In this document: one piece after another, positions 16,625 through 25,672 of the stretch
How the letters are laid out: every line of letters starts with the position of its first letter
Numbering within the stretch: the first letter of the stretch is position 1
DNA from: Chloroflexota bacterium
Lineage (GTDB): Bacteria > Chloroflexota > Dehalococcoidia > JACPQD01
Assembly (NCBI GenBank): GCA_016190665.1
Contig: JACPQD010000033.1
Coordinates: 1 to 49,100, forward strand
DNA length: 49,100 nt
Direction: 5' to 3'
The notes under the pieces: model-generated
What the model saw: the letters and a program-made list of their open reading frames with translations, nothing else
Database searches by the model: none
What the model was told of the DNA's origin: nothing
Program-made: the position numbers and the translations under genes

Positions 16625-17398
16625 ATGAGCATCAGGATTTACCTCACCGGGCCTCTGGCGATAGAGGTGGACCGAAAGACGCTGGTAGGCGAACGCCGCT
16701 TTCGTGGTAAGCAGACCCGTGTTGCCTTCGCCTACCTGGCTGCCGAACGCGCGCGCCCGGTGCCGCGGGATGATTTAGTGGAGGTCATCTGGCCGGGGGA
16801 AATGCCTCCCGCCTGGGACGTGGCCCTCAGCGCTGTGGTCAGCCGTCTGAAGGGCGTCCTATCCGCCGCCGGGTTGGATGCGTTGGGCTGCCTCATCACC
16901 AGCGGCTTCGGACTCTACCGGCTGATGGCCCCTGGCGACGTGTGGATTGACCTCGAGGCCGCTACCGCTGCAATCGACGAGGCGGAGGTTGCCCTGCGGG
17001 TGGGTGATATGGGACGTATCCTGGGGCCGGCTACCATCGCCTCCAACATCTGCCGGAGGCCCTTCCTGCCTGACTGCAACGGCCCATGGGTTGAGGCGCA
17101 GCGCGACAGACTCGCTCGGCAGCTCGTTCGTGCACTGGAGTGCCACACTCACATGTGGTTGGCCACGGGAGAGGCCACCCTAGCGGTGGAGACCGCTATC
17201 GAGGCTGTAACCCTGGACCCCTTGCGGGAGAGCGCCTACCGGTTGCTCATGCAGGCGTACGCGGCCAGCGGCAACCCCGCCGAGGCGGCGCGCACCTACC
17301 TGCATCTCCAGACACTGCTCTCGGAAGAGCTGGGAGCCGCCCCTTCCCTCGAGACCGCGGCATTGTACCGCCAAATCGCTTCCCTGCGAACCGCGTAG
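16625..17398 (+). CDS. SARP/AfsR-type transcriptional regulator
   Basis: A 257-residue regulator with an N-terminal OmpR-like winged-helix DNA-binding domain. GKQTRVAFAYLAAE and DDLVEVIWPGEMPPAW are the usual SARP positions, and AVVSRLKGVL is in the recognition helix. A bacterial transcriptional activator domain of TPR-like helices follows (about 100-250), ending SEELGAAPSLETAALYRQI. No ATPase or further TPR domain follows, so this is the short SARP form. The start is ATG 16625, where the conserved IYLTGPLAIEV begins; the in-frame ATG at 16565 lies in the intergenic region. Its target is unknown, but the divergent DUF1059 gene is an obvious candidate. Confidence 0.82.
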   Translation: MSIRIYLTGPLAIEVDRKTLVGERRFRGKQTRVAFAYLAAERARPVPRDDLVEVIWPGEMPPAWDVALSAVVSRLKGVLSAAGLDALGCLITSGFGLYRLMAPGDVWIDLEAATAAIDEAEVALRVGDMGRILGPATIASNICRRPFLPDCNGPWVEAQRDRLARQLVRALECHTHMWLATGEATLAVETAIEAVTLDPLRESAYRLLMQAYAASGNPAEAARTYLHLQTLLSEELGAAPSLETAALYRQIASLRTA

Positions 17399-17463
17399 TG
17401 CTCGCATGGCGCCGGAGAAGGGGAGGTAGTGCAACGGACGCAGCTAACGAGTTCAAGCAGCTA

Positions 17464-17492
17464 TTGACAACCCTGTTCCGTCTGGTTAGAAT
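17464..17492 (+). promoter_or_regulatory. Sigma-70-type promoter for tRNA-Gly
   Basis: TTGACA (17464-17469), a 17-bp spacer and TAGAAT (17487-17492). The predicted start is near 17499, a few bases before the tRNA 5' end at 17507. Confidence 0.8.
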
Positions 17493-17506
17493 ATTGACTG
17501 GTACGA

Positions 17507-17582
17507 GCGGGTGTAACTCAGTTGGCAGAGTGCTTGCTTCCCAAGCAAGATGTCGAGGGTTCGAACCCCTTCACCCGCTCCA
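17507..17582 (+). tRNA. tRNA-Gly (CCC anticodon)
   Basis: A 76-nt tRNA with acceptor stem GCGGGTG / CACCCGC, discriminator T and an encoded CCA end. The anticodon arm is CTTGC-TTCCCAA-GCAAG, giving anticodon CCC, which reads GGG. The T-arm contains GGTTCGAACC. The U discriminator fits tRNA-Gly. Confidence 0.95.
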
Positions 17583-17595
17583 GACTCGAAAACTG

Positions 17596-17623
17596 GGGAT
17601 CCCGGACGTCGGGATCCCTTTTT
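17596..17623 (+). terminator. Rho-independent terminator after tRNA-Gly
   Basis: Perfect 9-bp stem GGGATCCCG (17596-17604) / CGGGATCCC (17610-17618), 5-nt loop, then TTTTT. It ends 13 bp before the stop of the minus-strand binding-protein gene and may serve transcription from both sides, though no T-run is present on the other strand. Confidence 0.85.
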
Positions 17624-17636
17624 GTTTCTCGAGGGG

Positions 17637-19316
17637 CTACCGCTCCAGCCACACGTTCTCGTACCGGTGGTTGTTGAAGTTGCCAATGCCCGGGTGGTAA
17701 TTGCGCACTGTCCTCCACTTGCCATAGGCGTTCGTGGCCCAGTAAGCGAAGGCTACGGGCGAGGTTGCCAGAAGCTCCCGCTGGATTTCCATGACAAGGG
17801 CCTTACGCTTGGCGGCATCCATCGTTCGGGACTGCTCCTCCGCTAGCCTATCCACTTTGTCGTTGCTGTAGCCGCCGATATTCCGGAACTGGCCAGTTAC
17901 AAACTGCTCCAGTATCACGGCATCAGGGTCATCGATAGCCCGACCATAAGGGTACGTAACGACTTCAAAAGCTCGTACCGTAGTGCTTTTCGTGTATGTG
18001 ACCATCTCCTGGGGCTCCATGCTGGCTCGTACGCCAATCTTCGCCAGGCTGTCGATGAACACGATAGTCATCGCTTCGTGGGTAGGTTGGCCCGCCCTCA
18101 GGAGCACCTTGGTGTCGAAGCCCGAAGGGTAGCCGGCTTCGGACAGGAGGCGCTTAGCTTCCGCAAGGTCCTGGTCCTTCGCCTGCCGAAAACCAGGCGT
18201 CCTCAGCACCTCTTCTTCAGATGAGCTCCACGGGCCGGACGGGTTCATGAGGATGCCTATCTCGCCAAAGCCCTGCGCCACCTTGATCAGAGCCTGACGG
18301 TCCAGGGCCAACTGCGCTGCCCGGCGCACCTTGACGTCGCTCCACGGCGCTTTGCCAATATTGAAAATAAAATAGGGCATCATCAAGCCCGGGAATTGCC
18401 CCGCCTCAATCCGCTCTGATAGCTGCGGAGACTCCTTGATCACCTGGTAGGGGCCGGGGAGCAGACCAGCGGAGGAGGCCGGGAAAGTCATGTGCACACG
18501 CCCGGTCCTCAAGGCGGCGAAACGAGTGGCGGAATCGGTTATCAGGTCGAAGACAACGCCCTCCAGATAGGGGCGCTCTTTGACAAAATAGTCCCCGTTC
18601 CTGACGAGCTGAATGTTCACGCCCGGATTCCATGCCTTGAGTTTGAAGGGGCCGGTCCCCACCGCCTGTGTCATGGGGAATCTCTGGCCTTTTTCCTCCA
18701 GCACATGCTTTGGAAGCATCAGGAACCAGCCCGTGCCGAGGTTGGCCAGGAAGGAGGCCCGGGCATACTGAAAGGTCATCTTGAAGGTCTGGGGGTCTGG
18801 CGATTCGGTCCCCGCCACGCCAGTGAAGGTGGACTGCCTCGGGCTTCTTATCCCCGAAGGAGGACTCATCATCCTTTTGATGCTGAACTCCACGTCTGCG
18901 GAGGTGAAAGGCTTGCCGTCATGCCATCGGACATCGCCGCGGAGGCGGAAGGTTATCTCTTTGCCGTCGGCGCTTACCTCCCAGCTTTTTGCCAGATCAG
19001 GAACGATCTCGCGCGGGTTGAAGGGATTATACTGGATTAGCTGGTTGTACAAGTTAGGGGCCGGAATCAGCTCGTTCGTCGAAATGCCCTGGTGGGGATC
19101 GAGGTTATCCGACTCGCTGTGGCGGATCACGTGGAAGACGCCCCCGTATTTCCCTGCCTCTGGCTTCATGGGGAACAGGCTCGCCGGTCCCGCCTTCGAA
19201 GCGGTAGGGGCGGGCGTGGCCGGCGCCAGCGCCGTCTTGCCTGCGACACAACCCAGCGACAGCAAGACGAAAGCCACGCTCACAAGAGACAGCAACGATC
19301 TTCCTTGGCCTCTCAT
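17637..19316 (-). CDS. ABC transporter substrate-binding lipoprotein, family 5
   Basis: A 559-residue SBP_bac_5 protein and the only binding protein on the minus strand. The signal peptide ends in lipobox LSLGC (Cys23). The mature N-terminus has KYGGVFHV, and the family signature is VRWHDGKPFTSADVEF. The C-terminus ends YENVWLER. AAAGGAG precedes the start at 19316. It is divergent from the binding-protein gene at 19647, with a 330-bp gap that holds a promoter for the latter. No permease or ATPase is adjacent. It probably delivers its ligand to a shared membrane complex. The ligand is unknown. Confidence 0.9.
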   Translation of the reverse strand: MRGQGRSLLSLVSVAFVLLSLGCVAGKTALAPATPAPTASKAGPASLFPMKPEAGKYGGVFHVIRHSESDNLDPHQGISTNELIPAPNLYNQLIQYNPFNPREIVPDLAKSWEVSADGKEITFRLRGDVRWHDGKPFTSADVEFSIKRMMSPPSGIRSPRQSTFTGVAGTESPDPQTFKMTFQYARASFLANLGTGWFLMLPKHVLEEKGQRFPMTQAVGTGPFKLKAWNPGVNIQLVRNGDYFVKERPYLEGVVFDLITDSATRFAALRTGRVHMTFPASSAGLLPGPYQVIKESPQLSERIEAGQFPGLMMPYFIFNIGKAPWSDVKVRRAAQLALDRQALIKVAQGFGEIGILMNPSGPWSSSEEEVLRTPGFRQAKDQDLAEAKRLLSEAGYPSGFDTKVLLRAGQPTHEAMTIVFIDSLAKIGVRASMEPQEMVTYTKSTTVRAFEVVTYPYGRAIDDPDAVILEQFVTGQFRNIGGYSNDKVDRLAEEQSRTMDAAKRKALVMEIQRELLATSPVAFAYWATNAYGKWRTVRNYHPGIGNFNNHRYENVWLER

Positions 19317-19507
19317 TTTGGACTCCTTTCGAACTAAGGGTACGCTGTTCGGCGCCGGAATCTGGACCGCGCCAGAGACCGGATGAAAGCTGGCCGTTCA
19401 GTGGTCCGCTAATTCATCCAAAAGCGCCGCTTAGTAGCGGGCCGCTGTCGCCAATATTAGACCTAACCGCCGTTTTCGTCAAGCGCCAACTGGTAGGTGC
19501 CTGCGGC

Positions 19508-19537
19508 TTGTAAGACAGGGTGTTTTCCCGCTATAAT
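19508..19537 (+). promoter_or_regulatory. Putative promoter for the 19647 binding-protein gene
   Basis: TTGTAA (19508-19513), an 18-bp spacer and TATAAT (19532-19537), a perfect -10. It lies about 110 bp upstream of the ATG at 19647. Apart from this, the 19317-19646 gap shows no gene. Confidence 0.6.
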
Positions 19538-19646
19538 TGCGCAGAATTCCGGATGGCTTTGCACCAGCAAGCTTTCTAAGATAGTTCGGGGTCACCAAGT
19601 ATGGAAACACAAGGCGCCACAGAAGCGCCCAGAGGAGGCTCAAAGG

Positions 19647-21290
19647 ATGGTAGACAATAATCTAAGGAAAGCTGCCGGAGTTATCAGCATCCTCACCCTC
19701 GCTGCGCTGATACTGTCAGCCTGCGCTCCCACGGCCACGCCCGGCGCCAAGCCGGGAGGGCCAGCGCCCACGCCCAAGCCGGGGGCGGAAACGCCCAAGT
19801 ACGGAGGCACCCTGACCACCTACATCGGCGGCAACCCGCCCAGCCTGGATGCTCACCAGGAGCCTACGCTTATCACCTCACAGATAGTGGCTCCATTCTA
19901 CAACACGATCGTCCAGATAGACCCGCTGACGGCCGACAAATTCGTCCCCGCCTTAGCTGAGAAATGGGAGATCAGCCAAGACGCGCTGACCTGGACCTTC
20001 GACCTGCGCCAGGGCGTCAAGTTCCACGATGGGACCCCCTTCACGGTGGACGACGCCATCTTTACGCTTCAGCGGCTCATCGCTCCCCCCAAGGGCATCG
20101 TGAGCAACATGCAGTTCTTGCTCAAGCCCGCCGTCAAGGCGGTAAGCAAGGACGGCAACAAACTCAAAATGACGCTGAACTACCCCTTCGCCGTGATGCT
20201 GGATACACTGGGGTATGGCTACACGCTGGTCTATTCCCAGAAGTACTTGCAGGATAAGACGGACATGAAGACCAGCGCGATGGGGACGGGTCCCTTCAAA
20301 TTCAAAGAGTATTCGCCCGGCGTGGGCCTGGAGGGCGTCAAGAACCCCGACTTCTGGGTCAAAGGGCGGCCCTATCTCGATGGTTTCCGCTTCCTTATCA
20401 TAAAGGACCAGGCCACGCGTGAGTCCGCTTTCAGGACCGGGAAGGTCAACATGACCGGGAAGCAGATGGCCGCCTTGACACCGGAGGAAACGGAGCGGCT
20501 GAAGAAAGAAAACTCGGAACTCACGTTCCATCGCTCGCCAACCCTCCAGGGCTCCTGGGTGATCCTGAACACGCGTAGACCACCCTTCCAGGACCAGAGG
20601 GTCCGCAAAGCGGTCAGTCTGGCCTTTGACCGCCAAGCCGCGGTTAAGACAGTCGGCCAGGGGGTGGGCCTGATCAGTAAACCCCTCCCCGTGGCGCCCT
20701 GGGGAATCCCCATGGATGAGCTTCTCAACCTTCCAGGCTACCGACAGCCCAAAGACAAGGATATCGCCGACGCCAAGAAGTTGATGGCGGACGCCGGCCA
20801 TGCTAATGGCTTCAACTTAGCGATATTAACCAGGCAGATGTGGATGGCCAAGGATGCCGCCGTGTTCCTGACCGATCAGTTCGCGAAGGTAGGTATCAAG
20901 GCCAACGTGCAGACGCTGGAGGATGCCTTATTGTGGGAGACCGGCCGCAAATTGGCCTACGATGCTCTGGTGTATCTGATGGTCTGGCCCTTCACGGACC
21001 CTCATTATATGGGGCGCTACTGGGTGCCCGGCAACGCGGTGAACTATTCAGGGAATGATGACGACAAAGAGCTCGCCCAGATGTGGGACGAGCAGATTAA
21101 GATAGCGGACCCGGCGAAACGAAAGGCCTTGATCCGCAAAGTGGAGGAACATCTTCTGGATGCCCTACCGGGGATATCCATCGTGTGGTATGTCACGTTC
21201 GTTGGCCTGCGGCCCGAGGTGAGGAACTTCTACCCCGGCGTCAGTGACTACGTGGGCAACACGCTTCAGGAGGTCTGGCTGGCAAAGTAG
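19647..21290 (+). CDS. ABC transporter substrate-binding lipoprotein, family 5
   Basis: A 547-residue SBP_bac_5 protein. ATG 19647 is chosen over the long upstream frame because GAGGAGG lies 8 nt before it and the lipoprotein signal starts at once (lipobox ILSAC, Cys26). It has the linker PTPKPGAETPKYGG and signature VKFHDGTPFTVDDAIF. It is nearest to the protein at 46064, sharing GNPPSLDAHQE and MTGKQ segments, and forms a subgroup with it. The UGSC selenoprotein gene at 21407 follows 116 bp downstream on the same strand, so the two are probably co-transcribed. That makes this the second case of a family-5 binding protein linked to a UGSC gene. Confidence 0.9.
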   Translation: MVDNNLRKAAGVISILTLAALILSACAPTATPGAKPGGPAPTPKPGAETPKYGGTLTTYIGGNPPSLDAHQEPTLITSQIVAPFYNTIVQIDPLTADKFVPALAEKWEISQDALTWTFDLRQGVKFHDGTPFTVDDAIFTLQRLIAPPKGIVSNMQFLLKPAVKAVSKDGNKLKMTLNYPFAVMLDTLGYGYTLVYSQKYLQDKTDMKTSAMGTGPFKFKEYSPGVGLEGVKNPDFWVKGRPYLDGFRFLIIKDQATRESAFRTGKVNMTGKQMAALTPEETERLKKENSELTFHRSPTLQGSWVILNTRRPPFQDQRVRKAVSLAFDRQAAVKTVGQGVGLISKPLPVAPWGIPMDELLNLPGYRQPKDKDIADAKKLMADAGHANGFNLAILTRQMWMAKDAAVFLTDQFAKVGIKANVQTLEDALLWETGRKLAYDALVYLMVWPFTDPHYMGRYWVPGNAVNYSGNDDDKELAQMWDEQIKIADPAKRKALIRKVEEHLLDALPGISIVWYVTFVGLRPEVRNFYPGVSDYVGNTLQEVWLAK

Positions 21291-21406
21291 CCAGGGAGGG
21301 GGCCGAGGGGGACGGGGATGCGACTGACCCCCGACCCCTGGCCGCTAGAAGATCCCAGCACCGCTTCTACATAGCAATCTGATGGCGTCAAGGCAGGGAG
21401 GAAGGT

Positions 21407-23065
21407 ATGGTTGCCGCAGAGTCTGAGATAATGAACCCTGTCGGGGAGGTGGCGGTCCGTGAGATTACATCGAGGAGGGTGGACACGCTGGCCGGCAAGA
21501 CCATCGCCCTCATGGATTCCCATAAGGTCAACGCTGATGTCTTCCTGGCAAGAGCGGAGAATCTGCTCAAGGAGCAGCATGGAGTGCTGGAGACCGTTCA
21601 CGGCAACAAGCCCAGGGCTGGCCTCGGCGCACCCAGGGAAGTGCTCGATGAGCTGGGACGGAGGGCCGACGCGGCCATCGTCGCTTTCGGAGACTGAGGG
21701 TCCTGCACAGCGTGGAGTATCCACGATGCAATCGAGCTGGCCAGGCGCGGTCTGCCTACCGTCTGCGTACTCACCGAGGCCTTTGAGTCGTTGGGCAAGG
21801 TGACCGCTGCCGGGACGGGCATGCCCGATCTTCCCATTGTTTTCATTCCCCACCCGGTTGATACCCTGGCAGAACAGGAAATATGGTCACTGGTAGACGA
21901 GGCCATCCCAGGGATCGTCCGGTCCCTCACCAGCCCGGTGAGAGCCGCCGCGGCGGAGGGGGCGCCTGGGAAAAAGGTCTTCCCGACCGAGCTTGCCGCG
22001 CAAGCAGGCTCGACAGAAGCCATCAACCGGCAATTCTATGAACGGGGATGGACTGATGGGTTGCCCATTACGCCGCCCACGCGGAGGGCTGTGGAGGCCA
22101 TGCTGGCCTTCACCGACCGCGCGCCCCAGGAAGTGCTGGCCACGCTCCCCCCTCGGGGGGGCAGCGCCACGGTGGAGAAAGTTGCCGTCAACGCCGTAAT
22201 GGCGGGCTGCGTTCCCGAGTACTTCCCCCTGGTGCTCACCGCGGTGGAGGCAATGGCGGAAGAGAAGGACATAAACCTTCGGGGCATCGTTACCACCACC
22301 GCCCCCACAACCCTGGCTGTCATGATCAACGGCCCCCTCAGGAAAGAGCTGGAGGTTAACGCCGGGGCGGGGTGCCTCGGCTCCGGATGGCGCGCCAACG
22401 CTGCCATCGGGCGGGCCGTGCGGCTCATCGTCTTGAACATAGCCGGAGGCGCTCCGGGCATAGTGGACAAATCGACCCTGGGACATCCCGGCAAGTATGC
22501 TTTGTGCTTTGCTGAGAATGAAGAGGCTAGCCCCTGGCAGCCTTTGCACGTTGAAATGGGACTTGCCAGAGATACCAGCGCCGTCACCTTGTTTACCCCG
22601 CAAGGGCTGGTCTCCATGTGCGAGCTGGCCAGCCACACGGGGAAAGGGGTGCTGACGACGATAGCCCACAGCATGGCGCATCCCGCAGGCGGGAACATCG
22701 TGAGAAGCAGCCCGGAACCTTTCGTGGACGCCGGACGCCCTGCCGTGATACTGCCACCCGAGTTCGCCGCCATGGCGGCGAAGGATGGCTTGTCCAAGGA
22801 TGACGTGAAGGACTTCCTCTGGGAACGGGCGCAAATGCCTTATACCGCCATAGGAGGGGAATGGGAGATGGGGAGGGGCCGCTTCAGGGGTGAAGGCAGC
22901 CCCATCCTCAGAGTGGCGTCGCGGGCCAGCGAGATAATGATCGCGGTGGCCGGGGGCCCGGGGAGGCAGGCAGCCTACTTCCCCAACTTCAGCCGCCCGG
23001 TGACTAAGCCTGTTGTCCGCAGGGACGGGACGCCGGTGAGGTCCGTTTACGACTTCAGAAAGTAG
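21407..23065 (+). CDS. UGSC family selenoprotein fused to an uncharacterised C-terminal domain (copy 3)
   Basis: A 552-residue protein with Sec97 encoded by TGA 21695-21697. ATG 21407 follows GGGAGGAAGG. The UGSC domain ends its strand in AAIVAFGD, then Sec-Gly-Ser-Cys-Thr and the helix AWSIHDAIELARRG, then a strand LPTVCVLTEAF. The frame continues in phase to TAG 23063-23065. From about residue 205 comes the domain also seen at 304-2004 and alone at 5828-6910: GWTDGLPITPPT near 214-225, MAGCVPEY (Cys268), GSGWRANAAIGRAVRL and AENEEASPW. It sits directly after a family-5 binding-protein gene. The reaction is unknown. Automated calling would yield false genes ending at 21697 and starting at 21791. 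Confidence 0.92.
21695..21730 (+). promoter_or_regulatory. SECIS-like element of selenoprotein copy 3
   Basis: After UGA 21695-21697, TGCA 21704-21707 pairs with TGCA 21727-21730, and GTGG 21712-21715 pairs with CCAC 21721-21724. The apical loop AGTAT is at 21716-21720. The loop starts 18 nt after the UGA and its second base is G. The upper stem matches copy 1 while the lower stem has drifted. Confidence 0.8.
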
Positions 23066-23187
23066 CCACCGGTCGCGTAGAGAGGAGAAAGGCCACAGCC
23101 GTTCTGCGTAGTCTTCGTCCGCATCGCTTCGAAAGAGACATAGCCTAACGCGGCGAAGCCGAAGCCAAATCCCAGCGAGCGGTTGGC

Positions 23188-23290
23188 TTTCAGCGATCAG
23201 CTATCAGCCCGCTGAAAACTGATTGCTGATTGTTGATTGCTGATTGCTGATTGCCGAAATCCAAAATCTAGAATCAAAAATCTAAAATTA
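23188..23290. repeat. Heptamer repeat tract (TGATTGC and CAGCxAT types)
   Basis: The tract starts with CAGCGATCAGCTATCAG, then has five to six tandem TGATTGC-like heptamers, then AATCTAGAAT / AAATCTAAAAT units. It is a simple imperfect repeat region in the 825-bp gap after selenoprotein copy 3. It has no spacers of the kind a CRISPR array needs. Confidence 0.75.
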
Positions 23291-23334
23291 TGCGCATCTT
23301 GCGTGCAATTTGATTCGTAAGGGACTACGCGTCG

Positions 23335-23431
23335 TCCGGGGCTTCGCCCGGAAGACATGGCCCCTTTGGGGCAGTTACACCCCTCCTCCAGGACTTGCCC
23401 CTCGCGCCTGTATCGACAAAACTTTGTCGAT
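23335..23431. other. Three hairpins including the perfect operator-like palindrome ATCGACAAA/TTTGTCGAT
   Basis: TCCGGG/CCCGGA (23335-23352) and GCCCC/GGGGC (23360-23372) are small hairpins. ATCGACAAA-ac-TTTGTCGAT (23412-23431) is a perfect 9-bp inverted repeat with a 2-nt centre, too tight for an RNA loop but well suited to a dimeric repressor. It is about 180 bp upstream of the promoter at 23609. Nothing else coding is seen between 23066 and 23600. Confidence 0.45.
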
Positions 23432-23608
23432 CCCATGTTGACAAGCGCCTAACGCGGGTGGCTGGCGGACGTTTCCACGCCCGCTCCGGATAATTACCTT
23501 TCGCATCTTCCCATGCTGCCTCGTGTCATACCCCTCCTTTTTGGTAGCACTTTTTCTGAGGCAACAATATAACGTATGGTAACAATTATTATGAGTCAAT
23601 TCGGCTAC

Positions 23609-23637
23609 TTGACAGGTGACGGACCATGCTGTAGACT
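23609..23637 (+). promoter_or_regulatory. Sigma-70-type promoter for the 23892 leader and gene
   Basis: TTGACA (23609-23614), a 17-bp spacer and TAGACT (23632-23637). It lies about 70 bp upstream of a conserved structured leader and 255 bp upstream of the ATG at 23892. Confidence 0.75.
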
Positions 23638-23706
23638 CGTGCGGGATATCACTCGTCCGGTTCGCAAGCGATATCCTTCAAAGAAGGGGTGGCTTCTGGG
23701 CTTGGT

Positions 23707-23856
23707 CATGATGAGTTGACTCAGCAACTACAGATTCGAATCATGAACACCATCAGTTGGCCTAGCGTCGCTAGCAGTGGCATTGCAGGAATTGTGCCAA
23801 CGATGTGACAACGGCCGACCTAGGCTGGATGATTCAGCGGGTCGGCTGTGCTTTTT
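23707..23856 (+). ncRNA. Conserved structured leader RNA with terminator-like hairpin (copy A)
   Basis: This leader aligns along about 150 nt with the leader at 41112-41266 upstream of another binding-protein gene. Shared blocks include TTGG-CTAGC-TCGC and a late hairpin followed by TGCTTTTTCGG. The internal hairpin is GCTA-GCAG-TGGC (23770-23781). The late stem is CGGCCGACCT (23812-23821) / GGGTCGGCTG (23839-23848), with a nested CTG/CAG, and a T-run at 23852-23856. Base changes relative to copy B preserve pairing in both stems. It could be a riboswitch or attenuator; no known class is recognised. Confidence 0.55.
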
Positions 23857-23891
23857 CGGGAAAGTAGGCATAGGCAAAAAGGAGGGTCACA

Positions 23892-25589
23892 ATGCGCACG
23901 AGAAAGCTCTTGCTGATGGTGAGTTGCCTAACGGTTCTGGGACTGTTGCTAACAAGTTGCGCCCCGGCGGCAGCGCCAACAGCAGCGCCTAAGCCGGCAG
24001 CGCCAGCAGTACCTGCTGCGACCAAAGCGCCAGCCGCGGCTCCGACTGAGCCAAAACCGGCTGCACCAGCACCGACGCCGAAGCCAGCGGCCGAGCAGCC
24101 GAAGTACGGGGGCATCCTTAGAGTCCGTGCCAATGGCACCCCGCCCAGCTTCGATATCCACCAGGAAACTAGTTCGTACGTCATCCAGCCCTTCGCTACT
24201 GCTTACAATTCCCTTGTAAAATATGATCCGTTTACGGAGCAGATAGCGGGCGACCTGGCGCAGAGATGGGAGGTTGGCGAGGGAGGCAAGACCTACACCT
24301 TCTTCCTGCATCCTGGCGTCAAATGGCACGACGGGAAGACCTTCAGTAGTGACGACGTGAAGTTCAGTCTAGACCGCATGAGAACGCCTCCGAAAGGCAC
24401 CGTAAGCCCGAGGCAACAGGCATTGTCCTCAGTGAAGGACGTCGAGTTGGTGGACAAGGACACCATCAAGGTAATTCTCAACTTCCCTCATGCTGCCTTT
24501 CTTTCCATGCTTTCTACAGGCTGGGAAGTCGTAATGCCAAAGCACGTGATCGAGGCTAAGGGCAATATGAAAAGGGATGTGGTGGGAACCGGCCCTTTCA
24601 AGCTTGTGAAGTACGATCCAGGCATTTTTACAGAAATGACTAGGAACACCGACTACTTTGTCAAAGGCCGCCCTTTCTTGGATGGCATCAAATTCTTCAT
24701 AGTCTCAGATAACGCCACGCGCTTCGCCGCGCTAAGAACGAAAAGAATTCAACTCACCGCCTTCTCCAACGGCCTAACTCCGACCCAGGCGGGGGTGGTC
24801 GAGAAGGAAAAGCTCGGCATCAGTATAGTGCGGTCCCAGGCTAACCTGTGGCGGGTGCTCATGGCAACGGATACTCGGCCTTGGAACGACGTTCGAGTTC
24901 GCAAGGCAGTAGACCTGGGGATAGACCGGCAAGCGGCGATTAAGATTATCGCGGAGGGGGAGGGCAGTATCGGTCCTTCGCTCCCACCCAAGAGCGCTTG
25001 GGCTATCCCGGAAACAGAAATGGCCAGGATGCCAGGCTACCGGCAACCAAAGGACGAGGATATCGGCGAAGCCAAGAGGCTCCTCGCTGATGCGGGTTTT
25101 CCGCAAGGATTCGAGGCCACGTTGGATTTCAGATCCGGCTCGAACTTCGAGAAGGGCGCTGTATTGTTCAGAGACCAGTTGGCGAAGATCGGCATTAGGA
25201 CCACGCTGCAAAGGTGGGAGACCGGAGTTTTCATGAACCGCCTTTACGAAGGCGTTTCTCCCTTGTCTGCCACGAGCCTGGGCATCACGGCCTCGGATCC
25301 CGGTTCAATCCTTGGGGGTTTTGCCGGGACTGGGGGTGGTCAAAACTATACCCGTTTTAGTGACAGGGAGTTTGACGCTATGTTCGAGGAGCAAGAGCGG
25401 GCGCTGGATACTGCTCGGCGAAAGGATCTGATACTGAAAATGCAGCGTAGGCTACTCGAATTATCTCCCTACGTGCTTTCGCACTGGACTACAGACCTCA
25501 TGGGGCTGTGGCCGGAGGTGAGAAACGTGAAGCCGGGCCTGACACTCTACGATAACTTCCAGCACGAGAATACGTGGCTGGCCGAGTAG
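23892..25589 (+). CDS. ABC transporter substrate-binding lipoprotein, family 5
   Basis: A 565-residue SBP_bac_5 protein with lipobox LLTSC (Cys23), an unusually long Ala/Pro/Thr linker (about residues 24-70) ending PTPKPAAEQPKYGG, and the signature VKWHDGKTFSSDDVKF. It ends HENTWLAE. GGAGGGTCACA precedes the ATG. It follows a strong promoter and a structured leader shared with the gene at 41300, so the two are probably controlled by the same signal. Downstream on the same strand lie 2-hydroxyacid dehydrogenase, CoA-transferase, 3-HIBADH-like and MaoC-like genes, which suggests import of an organic acid. Confidence 0.9.
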   Translation: MRTRKLLLMVSCLTVLGLLLTSCAPAAAPTAAPKPAAPAVPAATKAPAAAPTEPKPAAPAPTPKPAAEQPKYGGILRVRANGTPPSFDIHQETSSYVIQPFATAYNSLVKYDPFTEQIAGDLAQRWEVGEGGKTYTFFLHPGVKWHDGKTFSSDDVKFSLDRMRTPPKGTVSPRQQALSSVKDVELVDKDTIKVILNFPHAAFLSMLSTGWEVVMPKHVIEAKGNMKRDVVGTGPFKLVKYDPGIFTEMTRNTDYFVKGRPFLDGIKFFIVSDNATRFAALRTKRIQLTAFSNGLTPTQAGVVEKEKLGISIVRSQANLWRVLMATDTRPWNDVRVRKAVDLGIDRQAAIKIIAEGEGSIGPSLPPKSAWAIPETEMARMPGYRQPKDEDIGEAKRLLADAGFPQGFEATLDFRSGSNFEKGAVLFRDQLAKIGIRTTLQRWETGVFMNRLYEGVSPLSATSLGITASDPGSILGGFAGTGGGQNYTRFSDREFDAMFEEQERALDTARRKDLILKMQRRLLELSPYVLSHWTTDLMGLWPEVRNVKPGLTLYDNFQHENTWLAE

Positions 25590-25672
25590 ATCTAGCTGCA
25601 GACGGAAAGGCGAGCTCGGGTTGGGGGTCAAGTTCGGAACAATGAGCGGTGCTCGAGCGTTGAAAGGCCGCG

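Noticed and set aside
17140..17700. Plus-strand frame of 186 codons overlapping the SARP gene end and tRNA
   Set aside because: Runs through the tRNA-Gly gene and terminator; not coding.
23188..23290. CRISPR array
   Set aside because: The heptamer repeats are contiguous, imperfect and far shorter than CRISPR repeats, with no regular spacers and no cas genes in the window.
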